Source: Siphonodentalium dalli (taxonomy: Eukaryota > Mollusca > Scaphopoda > Gadilida > Siphonodentaliidae). From it: 64,000 bases of DNA. The stretch is taken from the NCBI GenBank assembly GCA_032622095.1, contig CP136066.1, positions 199,662,978 to 199,726,977 of the forward strand, read 5' to 3'. Within the stretch, counting starts at the first letter, position 1, and every line of letters starts with the position of its first letter. A program made the position numbers and the translations under genes. The notes beneath the pieces are model-generated. The model saw only the letters and a list, made by a program, of their open reading frames with translations, ran no database searches and had not been told where the DNA came from. Below are positions 33,991 to 46,295 of this stretch, one piece after another.

Positions 33991-34479
33991 ACCCTGTTCA
34001 AAGTAGTAATTTTTACAAATATTATATCCAGATTGACAACACACAAGTTCTTTCTTATATATTAATTAAATGCAATGACTCTCGATGGCGAAATCGTTTT
34101 CGTTAGTTTATCGCCAAAAGATGCGTACCTCGCGTAGTAAATATTTACAATTGAGTGTAGTTCCGACGATTTTTTCTGTGGAGTTGTAAGGTCGATTTGC
34201 TTCAGATTTTCGACGATGTTATTAGAATGCTACATTCATCCAATGTCAACCATGTGTATATGATGACATGTAAGCGTCAACGCTTTATCATACTGTTATT
34301 GTTTTCACACACTTCATCGTTCATTTCCACTATTATTCATACGGAGGGGTGATCAGGAATAATAAGTAGACGACAGATAATACAAGTGTCAGAAGGAATA
34401 AGTTCAATGTTGTTGAACTTATTATCTGAACTTTGTCTAATGTGTAACTACTCAGCAATGAGTAATTAATAAATGAAGG

Positions 34480-34705
34480 GTTATGTCCCGTAGCCTAGTG
34501 GTGATGGTAGAGTTGACCGTGTACGGGAACAATAAAGTAGCCGGAAGATTTGATTCCTTTTATATTTTAAATAAGTCTATGCCGGTAAGCACTAGGTACA
34601 GGTCATATAGAGATGTTGGTGGTAGCAAGGTTCGAGGAGATGCCACGTTCCCTCTCTCGAGAACGGGTAGTTATTTCCAGTGTTGGTGGTATCATGTGTC
34701 CATAT
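34480..34705 (+). mobile_element. Possible tRNA-derived SINE
   Basis: TAGCCTAGTGGTGATGG (34491-34507) resembles a Pol III A box. GGTTCGAGG (about 34629) and GATTTGATTCC (about 34547) are B-box-like, though the spacing to the second is long. No tRNA fold was confirmed. Confidence 0.3.
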
Positions 34706-35320
34706 AGGGTCTGAGGTATCATGATATCCATTTTATCTATACGTTCACTATAGCGTATATCACACTATTGTTACTGAATTATTATATTATTCTACTCTTA
34801 CCTATGTTGTACAATGAGTGCAACCAGTCATCAGCAATTAAGGTATGATCTTGTTAGTTATGTGTGTACGCTCGTATTCATCGTATTATATATCTCTCAT
34901 GTACATCGTACGTACCACTATACAATTAACCCTATCAATACAAACAACGGGGAATGGAAGATTATCACAGATCCGGGAACACATCAAACTCTATCTACTA
35001 TCGTATGTACCATCGGACAGTTACACTATTGTTATGTCATATAATGATCACTGTTAAAACCGCATCATTTCATAGGGTACCTAAACATCGTATTTGTACA
35101 ATGTTGGGTAGTTTCATGTTCTACGGGGGGCAGTAGGGATAACCCCTACTGTTATACCTGGACGATATAGTGTAGCTTATCTATCCGGGTTAAGGTGCAG
35201 TATACTAAAGTGCGAAACGCACATTTTGCCAAAGTACCTGATATTTCAAAATGTGTATTTCAAACGCTGTATGTAATGTCTCTATGACACTTGATACAAA
35301 TGGTTGCTGTTATACGGTAG
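34706..35320. other. Intronic or intergenic, no gene seen
   Basis: Short open frames overlap in several registers without splice support. An acceptor-like CATTTCATAG at about 35076 leads only to a 19-codon frame. Confidence 0.4.
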
Positions 35321-35324
35321 ATAA

Positions 35325-35769
35325 AGGTACTCAATCCGATTCGATAGTTCCCATATCATCGGATTCCAACAACAACACTTTCTGAAATGCCGCTTCAGTT
35401 ATCAGGATCGATTAATGCCCCAACAATAATGCTAACCACAGTCAACTATAGTACAAAATTGCCCAAAATCATGTTATTTATCAACAATTTGTTCAATGCA
35501 ATTTTTCTGGTTTGTCAAATATCTGACATAAAAAAGCCACTTGATATTAGAGTTACCCACATTCATCCGCAATTTGTGCCGAGCCAGCCTTCTCGACGAT
35601 TTTAACTCGGTCACTAAAAATGATTGGTGGTGAAAATTAAAAATTAAAAAAATCGATATCTGATCACTCTGAGCTTTGATGGGTGGGTTTCTTGACTCGA
35701 ATCAAATATGTTTTACCCCTGAAACCAAGGAAATAGTAATTTGCAAGCTTAAATTCGGATTATGCACCT
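35325..35769. mobile_element. GTACTCAATCCGAT foldback family, copy 2
   Basis: Starts AGGTACTCAATCCGAT and ends ATTCGGATTATGCACCT before TTAA (35770-35773). Internally it matches 17078-17466 in reverse complement (GACTCGAATCAAATATG, CCACCCATCAAAGCTC). Confidence 0.6.
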
Positions 35770-37490
35770 TTAAGAACCACCATTCCTCTGAAAAGTATAA
35801 CACCATTTACAATACTTTTATGGCATGGAAGTGGACTTTATATAGCTATGGTATCATATATGAAGATCAGGAGAAGGTGTACTTACGTTTTCACGAATCA
35901 AGAGCGTTCATAATTATTTTCATTTAGACAGTCACCATAACGAATGCTCTAAAATTTATGAGGTTCATGTCATGCCTGTTGATCAATAACACATTGAGCT
36001 GAAATGAGTTATACGCCATTGGTCCCTATCCAAATCCCAGTTGACCACTATATATAATTAATTATGTTGACTATTTTCAGTTGATTGTAACCCGCTTGAG
36101 TGGATACGACTGCATATTAACATATGTTTTCCTTGTTCTATTTGGGCTGAAATAATTGTGGCTGATTTATATTATTTTATTATTCTGCATTATATTTTAT
36201 GGCGGTTTAATGTTTATGTCACACAATTACAAATTTAAACTCGACATCATGACACAAACGCTGCTCTCTCTCCTAGAGAAAAGGCGATGAACAATTGAGT
36301 TATTAGAGTATTCTTATTGGAACCTAAAGGGACGCACAAGAAACTTATATGTTCAACATCTGAACTGCATTAATATCATTATATCCACTGTCTTGGCCTT
36401 TTCTCAATATATTCTTTTTCCATGAACATTGGGATATGTGAATTCAAGACATAAATTATCTATTGAAATATCTTACACTGTTTACGTTGAACCATGCAAA
36501 AATAACGTCTGGTTGTCTACCACTTTCAATACTAAATACTCATTGCCGAGTAGGTCGTTTGGGGCATGTTCAGATAATATGTTCAACAAAATACCATAGG
36601 GGTAGTGGGGGTCGTTTGTTGAACTTATATGAACATTCCATACCACTGAATATAAATCCTACTGCTCTTGTGGTATCTGCTTTTTAGCCGTCTGCTCATT
36701 TTTCTGAACACCCCTCCAATTGAATAATAGACCAGTCCAATATACACTGTTGTGGCAATCTAGTATGTACAGAAGTTAAGTTAAGTAGTGAGTATTCATC
36801 ATGCTCTGTCCGTCATGTTGTGTTTTCTAAAATTATACAATCGCCGTGGTTGGAATTTTGTGTAATTTCAGTTGCATGTTACATATTTCATCATGTAAAG
36901 TATCACCATAGTCTCAGTATGTAAAATATCATGGTACTCATTAACCAATTCGTTTAGTTTTCTATAAATCTCGCTTGAGATATCGACCGCCAATATATAT
37001 CATCGCATAGCTGATCAATTATTATTTATGCTCAAATAGCTGACAAATGTAGAGACGTAGACTAAGCGTATTAACAATGGGTTAATTATAAATAACGATA
37101 AAGTCTGTAAAACAACTATCACCAACAAATACATGTGCAACATATTGACTTTGTTCTTATGTTCATTATTAATAACTATCAACTATCAACTATAATAATC
37201 ATATTTATCATGCAAAAAACAATAACAGTGAAATTACCTGTAAAAGTCCAATTTATGATGCACGGTCTTGAATTTGGGACAAACAATATCTGATCACCGT
37301 ACGTGTGCATGTTCATTATAAATGTGTACTTCAAGGGTTATAAGGACACAGGGCAGAGTAATTCTGAAAAAACATATAAAGTCTGTAAACGTTCACCGAT
37401 ACGAAGAACGTGGAGAAATGTATAAATAATCTTCTTATATTATTACCGTGAAGTAATGGACATGTGGTTCAATCATTTCCAAAATCTTCT
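35770..37490. other. Intronic or intergenic, no gene seen
   Basis: AT-rich, with no exon that has both a good splice context and a protein-like frame. Confidence 0.4.
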
Positions 37491-37549
37491 GTGTCAGGGT
37501 TCTGTAATGTGGTCTTGACCTGCCATTTCTTCGCATGAGGGAGGAGTCA

Positions 37550-40500
37550 CCTTTTCTGATGATGATATTTGCAATGTCACAACAAATTTAAGGAGTGATA
37601 TATTTGCTGGACCCGATGGTGTTACTTCGGAGCACTTGAATTACTGTGGAAAATCTGTACATGCATGGTTATGTCGACTTTTTAACTCTTCCTTGACTCA
37701 CAGTCATCTGCCACCTAAGATGTTGGAAATCACGCTTGTACCAATTCTTAAAAATAAATCCGGAAATGTTAACGATAAAGAGAACTATAGACCTATTGCA
37801 TTATCTTCTGTTATTTCGAAAATGTTGGAGTCTTAATTCTGAGTAAATGTGATGACAATCTTTGTACCAATGCCAATCAATTCGGATTTAAGCATGGGCA
37901 TTCTATGGACACGTGCATTTTTGCTCTGAAAGAAACTGTAAGGTACCATGTGTCCAAAATCACTCCTGTGTTACCTGTTTCCTTGACGCAAGGCATTCGA
38001 CCGAGTTCAACATGATGTCTTATTACAAAAAACTGTTAGAACGCGAGGTGCCTCCGATAATTGTAAGGCTGTTAGTTAACTGGTTCAGAAACCAGCAATT
38101 CAGAGTCAAATGGGGAGCCGAGCTATCAAGCCGCTTATGCCCTGATGCTGGGGTTAGATAAGGAGTTGTTCTAAGCCCTTATCCTTTTTAACCTGTACAT
38201 ATATGGTACTAGAAGGTGACCCGACTTCGTCCGGGCTATTCAAAAAACCAAATTTCAAGTCGATTGCTCCACCCGTTTCCGAGATCTGGTCTGCGCATGC
38301 GCGAAGCTGGCGTCGCACGGGCTCGGCGACCCGATAAAATTCGTATCCGGGGCAAGATACATTCACATACCAAATTTCAAGTCGATAGCTCCACCCGTTT
38401 GCGAGATATATACCCCAATGTCATTTGCGGATACCTCGGCCGGTGATGAGTTAACGCGACATCGGCCGGTTAAGAGTTAACGCGATCACGTCACGATATG
38501 TTGATGGCGTAATATATTTACGCAATGATTTTCGATGAGCGAAGCATGGTCCTGCGTTCTTCCCGATAATTAAGGTAGAAACTTTAAATGTACACAGGCG
38601 TGTGATACATCATTGGAAAGATGAAGCGCCACAGATTCTAACCGTGCAAATTATATGACTGGCAATTTATTATTCGCGCTATATCGAATCGATTTGTGAG
38701 CACCGAACTGAAATATATTAGCGCAAAACGGCGTAAAAACAGATTTGACCTCGGCACGTGAAAAGTTGACCTCGGATCTGAAAATCAATAGGCCTATGTT
38801 AACCCCCGGCCGAAAATACCCCCACGTACCAAGTTTCATCGAAATCGGGTCGGTCGTTTTTGAGTTCATCGATTACACACACACACACAGACAGATACAC
38901 CCCCACACACACACACACAGATCTATCAAAATATATAATAGACTAGAAGGTGACCCGACTTCGTCCGGGCTTTGACCTTGAATTGTCTATTTTGAAGGCC
39001 AAGGTCAAGTGGGGTCACGATTTGACCCGTCCAAAACACAGTGCCCGAACAAAAGTACCCGACAAAAGTACCCGTCGAAATCCATCCGGTTTTACCCGAT
39101 TTGACCTTGAATTGACCATTTTGAAGGTCAAGGTCAGGTGGGGTCAAACACCAACACCCCAAAAATGGTGGAAATCGGCCCAGCGGATACCGGGAAATCG
39201 GCCCAGCGGATACCGAGATACCCTATGCATCAAATTTCGTCCGTAAAAATCCGCCAGTTTAACCCGATTTGATTTCCACTGAAGTATATAAACGCGCCTC
39301 AAGTTTCAACGTAAAGATAAATTACCATCGGTGCCCGAGATATCGCCAAGACGTCTGAAACAGTCAAATGCATCGGCCGGGTAAGAGTTAACGTGATCTA
39401 ACTTTATGACCTCTAACGACGTCATAGAAGTTACGCATTGTTTTTACCCTGATAGAAGATCGTACCACTTCTTCTTAATAATTGAGGCAGATAACTAAAA
39501 CGGATACATACATATTATATATCGTTGGAAAGAGGAAACACGAAAGATTCTCATAGTGTCATTATTATGACTGGCATGTTATTATTCGCGCTGTTTCGAA
39601 TCGATTTGTAAGCACCGAACTGAAATATATTAGCGCAAAACGGCGTAAAAACAGATTTGACCTCGGCACGTGAAAAGTTGACCTCGCACGGACAAATTAA
39701 TAGGCCTATGTTAGTCCTGACCCGAAAATACCCCCACATACCAAGTTTCATCGAAATCGGCTGGGCCATTTTCGAGTCCATCGATTACACACAAACAAAC
39801 ACACAAACAAACAAACAAACAAACAGATCTTCCAAAATATATAATAGACTAGCCGATGAGCCCGACGTTGTCCGGGATATTCAAAAACCAAATTTCAAGT
39901 CGATAGCTCTACCCAGCCCGAAATTTCAAGTCGATAGCTCTGCCCGTTTCCGAGATCTGGTCTGCGCATTCGCGAAGCTGGCGTCGCACGGGCTCGTCGA
40001 CCCGATAAAATTCGTATCCGGGGCAAGATACATTCACATAGCAAATTTCAAGTCGATAGCTCCACCCGTTTCCGAGATCTCGTCTGCGCATGCGCGAAGC
40101 TGGTGTCGCACGGGCTCGGCGACCCGATAAAATTCGTATCCGGGGCAAGATACATTCACATAGCAAATTTCAAGTCGATAGCTCCACCCGTTTCCGAGAT
40201 CTCGTCTGCGCATGCGCGAAGCGGGCGCCGCACGGGCTCGCCAATACGACAACGTTCACCGCCTGGTCAAACTACACACACGTACCAAGTTTCGTCCCGA
40301 TCGGTCGAGAATCGTAGATTTGTATAAATGACAGACAGACAGACAGACAAACAAACAAACAAACAAACATACATACAGACAGAGGTCTTCAAAATATATA
40401 TGAGATGAGTGAACTGCTGAATGAGGTACATGCTGGATGCGTGATTGATAACTGTACTTTGAATATTTTTTGTTACGCTGATGATATGTGTCTGATAGCA

Positions 40501-41076
40501 CCGTCTGTGAAGGGTCTTCGTCGTCTTCTCAACGTTTGTGAGTCAGTGGCCGTTACTATTGATCTTATGTTTAATACCACTAAAACAGTTGCAATGGCGT
40601 TCTTACCAAAAACCTTGCAAATTAGAACTTGTCTAAAGCTTTATCTCAATGGCGTTGAACTCGCATTTGTTAATTCATTTACTTATCTTGGTCACGTGCT
40701 GAATGACGACCTCACTGACGATGCTGACATTCACAGACAATATCGAAGCATCTGTGTTAGAGCAAATGTAATTTCAAGAAAATTATTCTATTGTTCTACG
40801 GATGTGAAACAATATTTATTTCAGTGTTATATTTCTCCATTATATTGTGCTCATTTGTGGTCAATTTACGCTAATACGTCTATTAATACACTTACTATCT
40901 GTTATAATAATGCTTGTATAATTATACTGGGCTATGAAAGGAAATGTAGTGCGAGTGGTATGTTTGTGAATGATCGAATGTCTTCCTTTAGTATGTGCTT
41001 GCGTAAGTGTGTGTATGGATTTCGAGAGAGGATTTCCTGTCACCAGAACACTATTGTACGTGCAGTGTGCAAATAG
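37550..41076 (+). pseudogene. LINE ORF2 remnant split by a 2.2-kb insertion
   Basis: The first half (37550-38207) has FAGPDGVTSEHLNY, NYRPIALSSVISKMLES (then a stop and frameshift), QFGFKHGHS and LLVNWFRNQQFRVKWG. The second half (40398-41076) resumes with LNEVHAGCVI, FCYADDMCLIAP, FNTTKT and FTYLGHVLNDDLTDDADI, and reads to a stop at 41076. YADD is the reverse-transcriptase active-site motif. The two halves join if 38208-40397 is removed. It lies on the coding strand of the long intron between the exons at 31075 and 42190, and differs from the LINE at 31345. Confidence 0.8.
38208..40397. mobile_element. Three tandem SINE/RTE-tail-like units inserted in a LINE
   Basis: Units at about 38210-38943, 38943-39850 and 39850-40397 are head to tail. 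They begin AAGGTGACCCGACTTCGTCC or a variant, contain ACCAAGTTTCATCGAAATCG and CAAATTTCAAGTCGATAGC, then a microsatellite (CA, then CAAA, then CAGA/CAAA), and end CAAAATATATAATAGACTAG. The third unit repeats an inner 130-bp segment (CCACCCGTTTCCGAGATCT) several times. CCAAGTTTCATCGAAATCGG-type sequence with simple-repeat tails is typical of RTE 3' ends and the SINEs that use them. Confidence 0.65.
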
Positions 41077-41437
41077 GATATTCAATACTTATCCATATTG
41101 TATAAACATTGGAATACTTTACTGTACTAGTGAGATATTGACTCAGGATTAATTACAGGTAATGATTATTTTGTGATTGTATGTATTCTTATGTGCATTC
41201 GTGGTGTACTGTACTGTGTAATTGTGTATTATTATGGACAGCATTTTCTGAAATAAAGCATTAATAATAAATTAACGATAGTTCGCAAATAACGACATTT
41301 CACGTGTTAAAACCACTGTTATGTAACCTAAACATTTGCAGTAATTTATATAATTATGTTTATTTGCACAATAAATGAGCCATTGACAAAAAATCAGACA
41401 CAATTATCTTATTGTACATGAGCATCATTATCACCAA

Positions 41438-41637
41438 ACATCGCTAGTCATGTAGTATATGTAAGTTCAAACATCGCTAGTCGTGTATTACATGTAAGTT
41501 CAAACATCGCTAGTCGTGTAGTACATGTAAGTTTAAATATCGCTAGTCATGTAGTACATGTAAGTTCAAACATCGCTAGTCGTGTATTACATGTAAGTTC
41601 AAACATCGCTAGTCGTGTATTACATGTAAGTTCAAAT
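41438..41637. repeat. 33-bp minisatellite, 6 copies
   Basis: Unit CAAACATCGCTAGTCGTGTA plus TTACATGTAAGTT. Variants differ at two or three bases. The 33-bp length keeps frame and yields an 11-residue repeat on the minus strand, which I treat as incidental. Confidence 0.9.
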
Positions 41638-42189
41638 ATTTTTCTCATTATGATTTTCAGAATAGATTTCAATGCTTTGACCTTTTCCAATTTTATGACC
41701 AAGTTTTGGTTAAAGTGATGTGAAACACTCAGGTTTGTGATCAAATATAAATGGAGAATAATCTTGTTCAAAGTAGTTATTTTTACAAATATTATATACA
41801 AATTGACAACACACACCAACATTTGTGTTTATATTGATTAAATGCAGTCACTCTCGATGGCGAAAACATTTTCGTTAATTTATCACCGATAGACGCGTCC
41901 CGATTCGAGTAGTAAATATTTACAATTGAGCGTAGTTCAGACGATGTTTTCTGTGGATGTGTTCTATGGTCAACTTGCTTATGGTGTTCGGCGATGTTAG
42001 TAAAATACTAAATTCCTCCAGTTTGCATAGCGTCTGGTTACTAACTGATCAGTTTCACGCACCCGAAAAGTACATAATATGTCTTTAATCGTTCGTAATG
42101 GTATTGGACTAATACTAGTTGGCGTACATTATACATGAACCATACACATCTATGTGATGCCAATTTTCAGTATTTGTTTTCAATTTCAG

Positions 42190-42355
42190 AGCTGCGAAGA
42201 GAACAATGCGCGTGGCACCCGAAGATGTTGATATTGATGACGATTTCGTCTACGAATTTCCGCGACCCAATTGGGCGATTAACTATTTCAAGAAGCCCAC
42301 ACCTCTATTGTATTCCAACGCTCTGTATAATGATTTTGACGATGATATAACTTAA
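42190..42355 (+). CDS. Terminal cytoplasmic-tail exon (phase 2), acidic and aromatic
   Basis: The acceptor GTTTTCAATTTCAG leads to a 166-nt exon ending TAA. Spliced to the transmembrane exon at 31075-31159 it completes Leu and continues AAKRTMRVAPEDVDIDDDFV, then YEFPRPNWAINYF, ending LYNDFDDDIT: 54 residues with basic juxtamembrane positions, an acidic patch and six tyrosines or phenylalanines in the last half. Such composition suits a cytoplasmic tail. The intronic stretch just upstream (41710-42020) is duplicated at 31230-34260. Function unknown. Confidence 0.55.
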
Positions 42356-42656
42356 TTCGTTTGGACGTTATGCACACTTACCTGCTGTCGGATCTGCGTA
42401 CAGTTGGTGTGTTGCAGTGGCAACTAGTTCATTTGTGCATTGGGATGATTTCTTAAGCATTTGAACTGTCAGTTGAATGGTCAGAATCAGAGTGAGGTTT
42501 GTGACTGCTGCTCTGGAAATTCGGTCACTGTGAATGGAATTAGACCGATCCACCCATCAGGATTACCGTGCAATATTTCGTATTCGATGCATGTAAATTG
42601 TATATTTTATAATACCGAACGAGGCTATATCAAATGTTGATATACATATATGTTAA

Positions 42657-43077
42657 ATCCCCACTTAATTTTCGAGTCATCGATTATGTTTTTATAGTAT
42701 CTTAATGTATGGTTTTATTAACAATATATGTCATGACATATGATTCATATATAATAGTTCACCACCATTTGGAGCATATGTGACTCAGAAGGTGACCATA
42801 GAGTAATAGAAAATAACTGAACTCATAGAAACATTTCCCCCGTCTAGCTCCCAGAATTCAAACTAAGATATATAGTTAATCCCCTTGCATTGACAATTAT
42901 AGACTTTACAGTACAAACCATATGAAACTTAAGCACAGCAACGCGTCGGGACCTCAAAACAGACATGTTCACTGTTAAGTTGAGAATACCATGATTTGGA
43001 GCTTCCTTTCAAAAGGTATATAGTATGGCATATATTACATATAATGTGATCTGGGGGTTCGAAAATTAAGTGGGCCT
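42657..43077. mobile_element. GGCCCACTTAATTTTCG MITE, copy 2
   Basis: TTAA at 42653-42656 and 43078-43081; ends CCCACTTAATTTTCGAGTC and GAAAATTAAGTGGGCC. Co-linear with 28294-28742, including GTGATCTGGGGGTTCGA. Confidence 0.75.
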
Positions 43078-43521
43078 TTAATAATGTCATCATTTGTGAT
43101 TTCGATAAATTATATGAGCGGACATGCATGTTAATCGTCGGTTTTGTCATATATTTTTGACACGAACATTACATGTCGTGGTCGTACATTCACATATATA
43201 CTCATGTACCACCCCTGACCAAGTGGTCCTGATATTTTGCTGTCATCATGTTGATAGGTTCTGTTAAATTGATATGAAGCCGGTTGGGTAAATTACCGTT
43301 ATGTTTCCTAAAGTTGTAATTTTTGCGGTGTTTTGCTAATCTGAACTATTCTGGGTAAATACAGTTTGTGTATAAAAACATTCAAAAACATGTATATTAT
43401 ACAATATTTTAGTAACTGGCGTGTTGGTTGTTGCAACCGACCATAATCAAGATGTTTTATCTGTTTGCCAACCATTGTTAACATATATTAAACCGTATTG
43501 GTTTTTGATTGTTTTATACAG

Positions 43522-43723
43522 ACCCGTTGATATGTCCAGATTACCAAAACAACGTGCAATTGTCAACTCTAGAAAAAACAACCGTACCGTTTTGAGCAGC
43601 ATTAGTTTACCCTACCATCATCATAGCAATTCAGTAGGACCAACCAACGTCGTAGCACAATCTCAGCTTTATTTAACCAGGGATGAGTTTGTGGCCACAG
43701 ATGAGTGGGGGTATCACATCTGA
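43522..43723 (+). CDS. Terminal cytoplasmic-tail exon (phase 2), alternative or paralogous
   Basis: The acceptor GATTGTTTTATACAG opens a 202-nt exon in phase 2, with 66 residues from PVDMSRLPKQRAIVNSRKNN to DEWGYHI and TGA. The start resembles the minus-strand tail at 47598-47898 (GMSRPKFTAAAY versus DMSRLPKQRAIV). It is basic near the membrane end, with a short His run and a GYHI end. The phase lets the transmembrane exon at 31075 use this instead of 42190. No transmembrane exon of its own was found between 42355 and 43522. Confidence 0.45.
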
Positions 43724-44050
43724 ATCATGGCCGAAATGTCCAAACGTTAGAAAACAAGCCATATGAACTTGACTTCAATAATTCGACATCTATGATTGTG
43801 GTTTTGAACATATTGGTTTATTATGTATTGACTAGTGTGATATGCGTGAATTTATAGAAGAAATGAAAGGCGGTTTTAGTTTAGTCATGGATTTTGACCT
43901 CCAGAAACAATGCAGCAAACTACATGAACCCCGAAGGGTTTCGTGTGGCTGAATTGTTATCGAGGTCAACCCCCTTGACCACGTTGAATCCGCGGCTTGT
44001 TACTTTCATTTATATACATAAATTCCTTACGAATTAGGATTGTTTTACAC

Positions 44051-44302
44051 AAGCCTTGAAATAGGGTGTCTGTCATTTGCAGAATGAGGTCCCAGAGGGT
44101 GAATTTAGTGATGCTACCCCGCATAGCGGGCTAGCATCACAAAATTCAACCTCTGGGGACCTCATTCTGCTTACACCTCAGCAGAACGAGGTTCCCAGAG
44201 GGTGAATTTTGTGATGCTAGCCCGCTATGCGGGGTAGCATCACTAAATTCACCCTCTGTGGACCTCATTCTGCAAATGACAGACACCCTATTTCAAGGCT
44301 TT
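44051..44302. mobile_element. Foldback element, 250-bp palindrome
   Basis: AAGCCTTGAAATAGGGTGTC at the left is matched in complement at 44283-44302. Inner arms carry GAGGTCCCAGAGGGTGAATT and GCCCGCTATGCGGGGTAGC and complements. Mismatches are few, so it is young or maintained. Confidence 0.8.
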
Positions 44303-44380
44303 GTTTTATATCTTCCCATTGCTTTCTCAACTGCAGTTGAATCCTAGGCGTGGTTAGTCCCTCAATACTTCCCATCTTAA

Positions 44381-44725
44381 AGGGGTACTGTACACTAAAT
44401 CCGGCCATTTATGGGACCATCTCCTTTTATACTCAACAGAATATATGCAACAAATGAATGAATTTGAGCCATGTATTGGTGCAAAAGACACTCATATGCT
44501 CTGTGAACGATGCAAATAACATGGTAATTATAATGAAAATGAATAAATGGCTGGAGTAATATATTCATTTTCATTATAATTACCATGTTGTTTGCATCAT
44601 TAATATAGCACATTAATGTATTTTGCACTACTCTTTTGCTCAATTCATTCATTTGTTGCATATATTCTGTTGAGCATAAAAGGAGATGGCCCCATAAATG
44701 GCCAGATTTAGTGTACAGTACCCCT
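44381..44725. mobile_element. TTAA-flanked AGGGGTACTGTACACTAAAT MITE
   Basis: TTAA at 44377-44380 and 44726-44729. Arms of about 150 bp are close to perfect complements, including ATGGGACCATCTCCTTTTAT versus its complement. AGG ends plus TTAA resemble Kolobok. No coding sequence. Confidence 0.85.
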
Positions 44726-44729
44726 TTAA

Positions 44730-46140
44730 TACAAATTATTTGTGGGTATCTGTTTTTATAATTTTATTTATATCATATATGTACATGTTATGTTATGAAA
44801 TACGTGCAAATAACATAGAAATTCTTTATTGCCTCCTTGGAGGAGAGATATTTGTACAAGTATATACATACATGTATATATAAATATAACAGTGAAGTGT
44901 GAGCATAATTAATATAGTAATTACATGTACATAAAACTCGCAATGCGTGTTATCAGACTCACTTTGGCACGGGTGAGCTGTGTCTTATCTGTGGAACTGT
45001 TACCGGTATGAAAGAAAAATAATTGAGTCACAATAGCAACACTGGCAAAGGAAGTGGGAAGAAAACAAATTATTGTATGTGCTACTTTTAACAAAAAATA
45101 CAATAAAAAATATAATTTAGCTGTATATAGACTAAATATTACAAATATGTATACAACTATAATATACATATACATGTTTTCAGGTCGCATATAGCTTTGA
45201 TGCGATGTGTCCAGAAAACCCCGCCATAAATTTACAACATACTAATTATAGACCAAAACAAATTTATCCTGGCACATTGCTAAACTTGACAATACACGTA
45301 ATCATGCATGCCCGACGATATCCGGAGTTAATGTGTTAATTAACTTATATTTACATACACCTAATATTGCTTCCGATTTTCCCATATCGTTACGATAGAC
45401 GCTCCCCCTGATTCAGTGTGGTCAAACACCTATGAACGCATTAACTATGAATTACGAAGTATTGAATATATATGCAGAGATTCCCCGACAGTTCATTTTA
45501 GAAACCACAATATTTCGTAACAATTGCGAACTGTGGTGTTTGCTAATTTGCAATAATTACTGATTATAATTAATTGCAATTAAACTTGCAATTAAAATGC
45601 GTTGTGCATAAATGGTGTTATGCCGATATAAAACCGCTCTATGGATGTAGCATTCCTATTGGACCTTTTTAAATCAACACCGTGGACCAAATTGGTGCAC
45701 AATAGGTTTAGTATGCAGTTGATTTAGAAATATATACTGCAGAAAAACGAACAACCAAGCGACGTTCTACATACACGTATGTGATATGTGTTGTTACTAT
45801 TCTCTAAATTTCAAATTGCCACACTTTTCTGTATCAATTCAGTTATTTAATGATGTTTTGGTGGTGTTACTGTAAGTGAAGTATCCTGCTCGAGATTGCC
45901 TGATTCAGGCGACATTTTGTGAGCCAATTTTGATATGCATCGCTTACAATCATGACATTTTCCCAGTTACTCAATTCAATGTTTATCGCGATATTGGTTC
46001 ACAAACGTTGCACAAATCATGTAATTTCGAGCTGTGAACATCACCTGCACTTTTGAAATTAACCATTAGGGAACGGGCATAGGTATTAGTTACAAACATT
46101 ATCTGCAATAGTTGTTGAATGTTATACAGTTCCCAGTCAG
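44730..46140. other. No gene seen
   Basis: One acceptor/donor pair on the minus strand (TTCCACAG then GTGAGTCTG, about 44960-44990) delimits a possible 27-nt exon (DKTQLTRAK). It is too short to support alone. The rest is AT-rich and featureless. Confidence 0.35.
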
Positions 46141-46146
46141 ACAGAG

Positions 46147-46295
46147 TCAGAACTTTCCCAGAAGATTCGCAGGATTCAAATTGGTGGAATATGATATCCA
46201 CGTATCGTAGTCAGAGTAGATATTCATGGCATGATCTATGTGCATGAGCACATACGTAGTATCAGGGGTAGTAGCTATGTCGTAACTCTTGTGTA
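46147..46295 (-). CDS. Candidate terminal tail exon (phase 1), YxxM motif
   Basis: On the minus strand the acceptor CTTCTGATTTTTCCAG opens 149 nt ending TGA: HKSYDIATTPDTTYVLMHID, then HAMNIYSDYDTWISYS, ending LLGKF. Tyr-Val-Leu-Met matches the YxxM motif bound by PI3-kinase SH2 domains. The entry phase (1) differs from the neighbouring 47898 exon (2), so it would need another donor. It could be a paralogue's tail or a chance frame. Confidence 0.35.

Larger units (their letters stand above)
31300..33994. mobile_element. 2.7-kb composite element with TIRs and 9-bp target duplication
   Basis: Ends GGGTCCGTGAAG and CTTCACGGACCC are inverted repeats, followed inwards by GCACAACATTCAAC in both arms. 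Target copies TGTCCAAAG (31291-31299) and TGTTCAAAG (33995-34003) flank it. The paralogous stretch at about 41710-42020 continues across the site with one TGTTCAAAG (41765-41773), so this is a true insertion. It encloses LINE remains (31345-32760) and a large palindrome (33488-33990). A 9-bp duplication and G-rich ends would fit a Mutator-like element, but no transposase of its own is visible. Confidence 0.65.

Noticed and set aside
34483-34570. A functional tRNA gene
   Set aside because: Only an A-box-like word is convincing; the B-box candidates are badly placed and no cloverleaf could be drawn, so it is kept only as a weak SINE call.
41438-41637. CRISPR-like regular repeats
   Set aside because: The 33-bp units are directly adjacent with no unique spacers, and the genome is eukaryotic.
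44921-45190. Minus-strand hydrophobic frame resembling membrane segments
   Set aside because: AT-rich sequence readily gives Phe/Leu/Ile-rich frames; there is no acceptor, and the only splice-like pair there defines a 27-nt piece.
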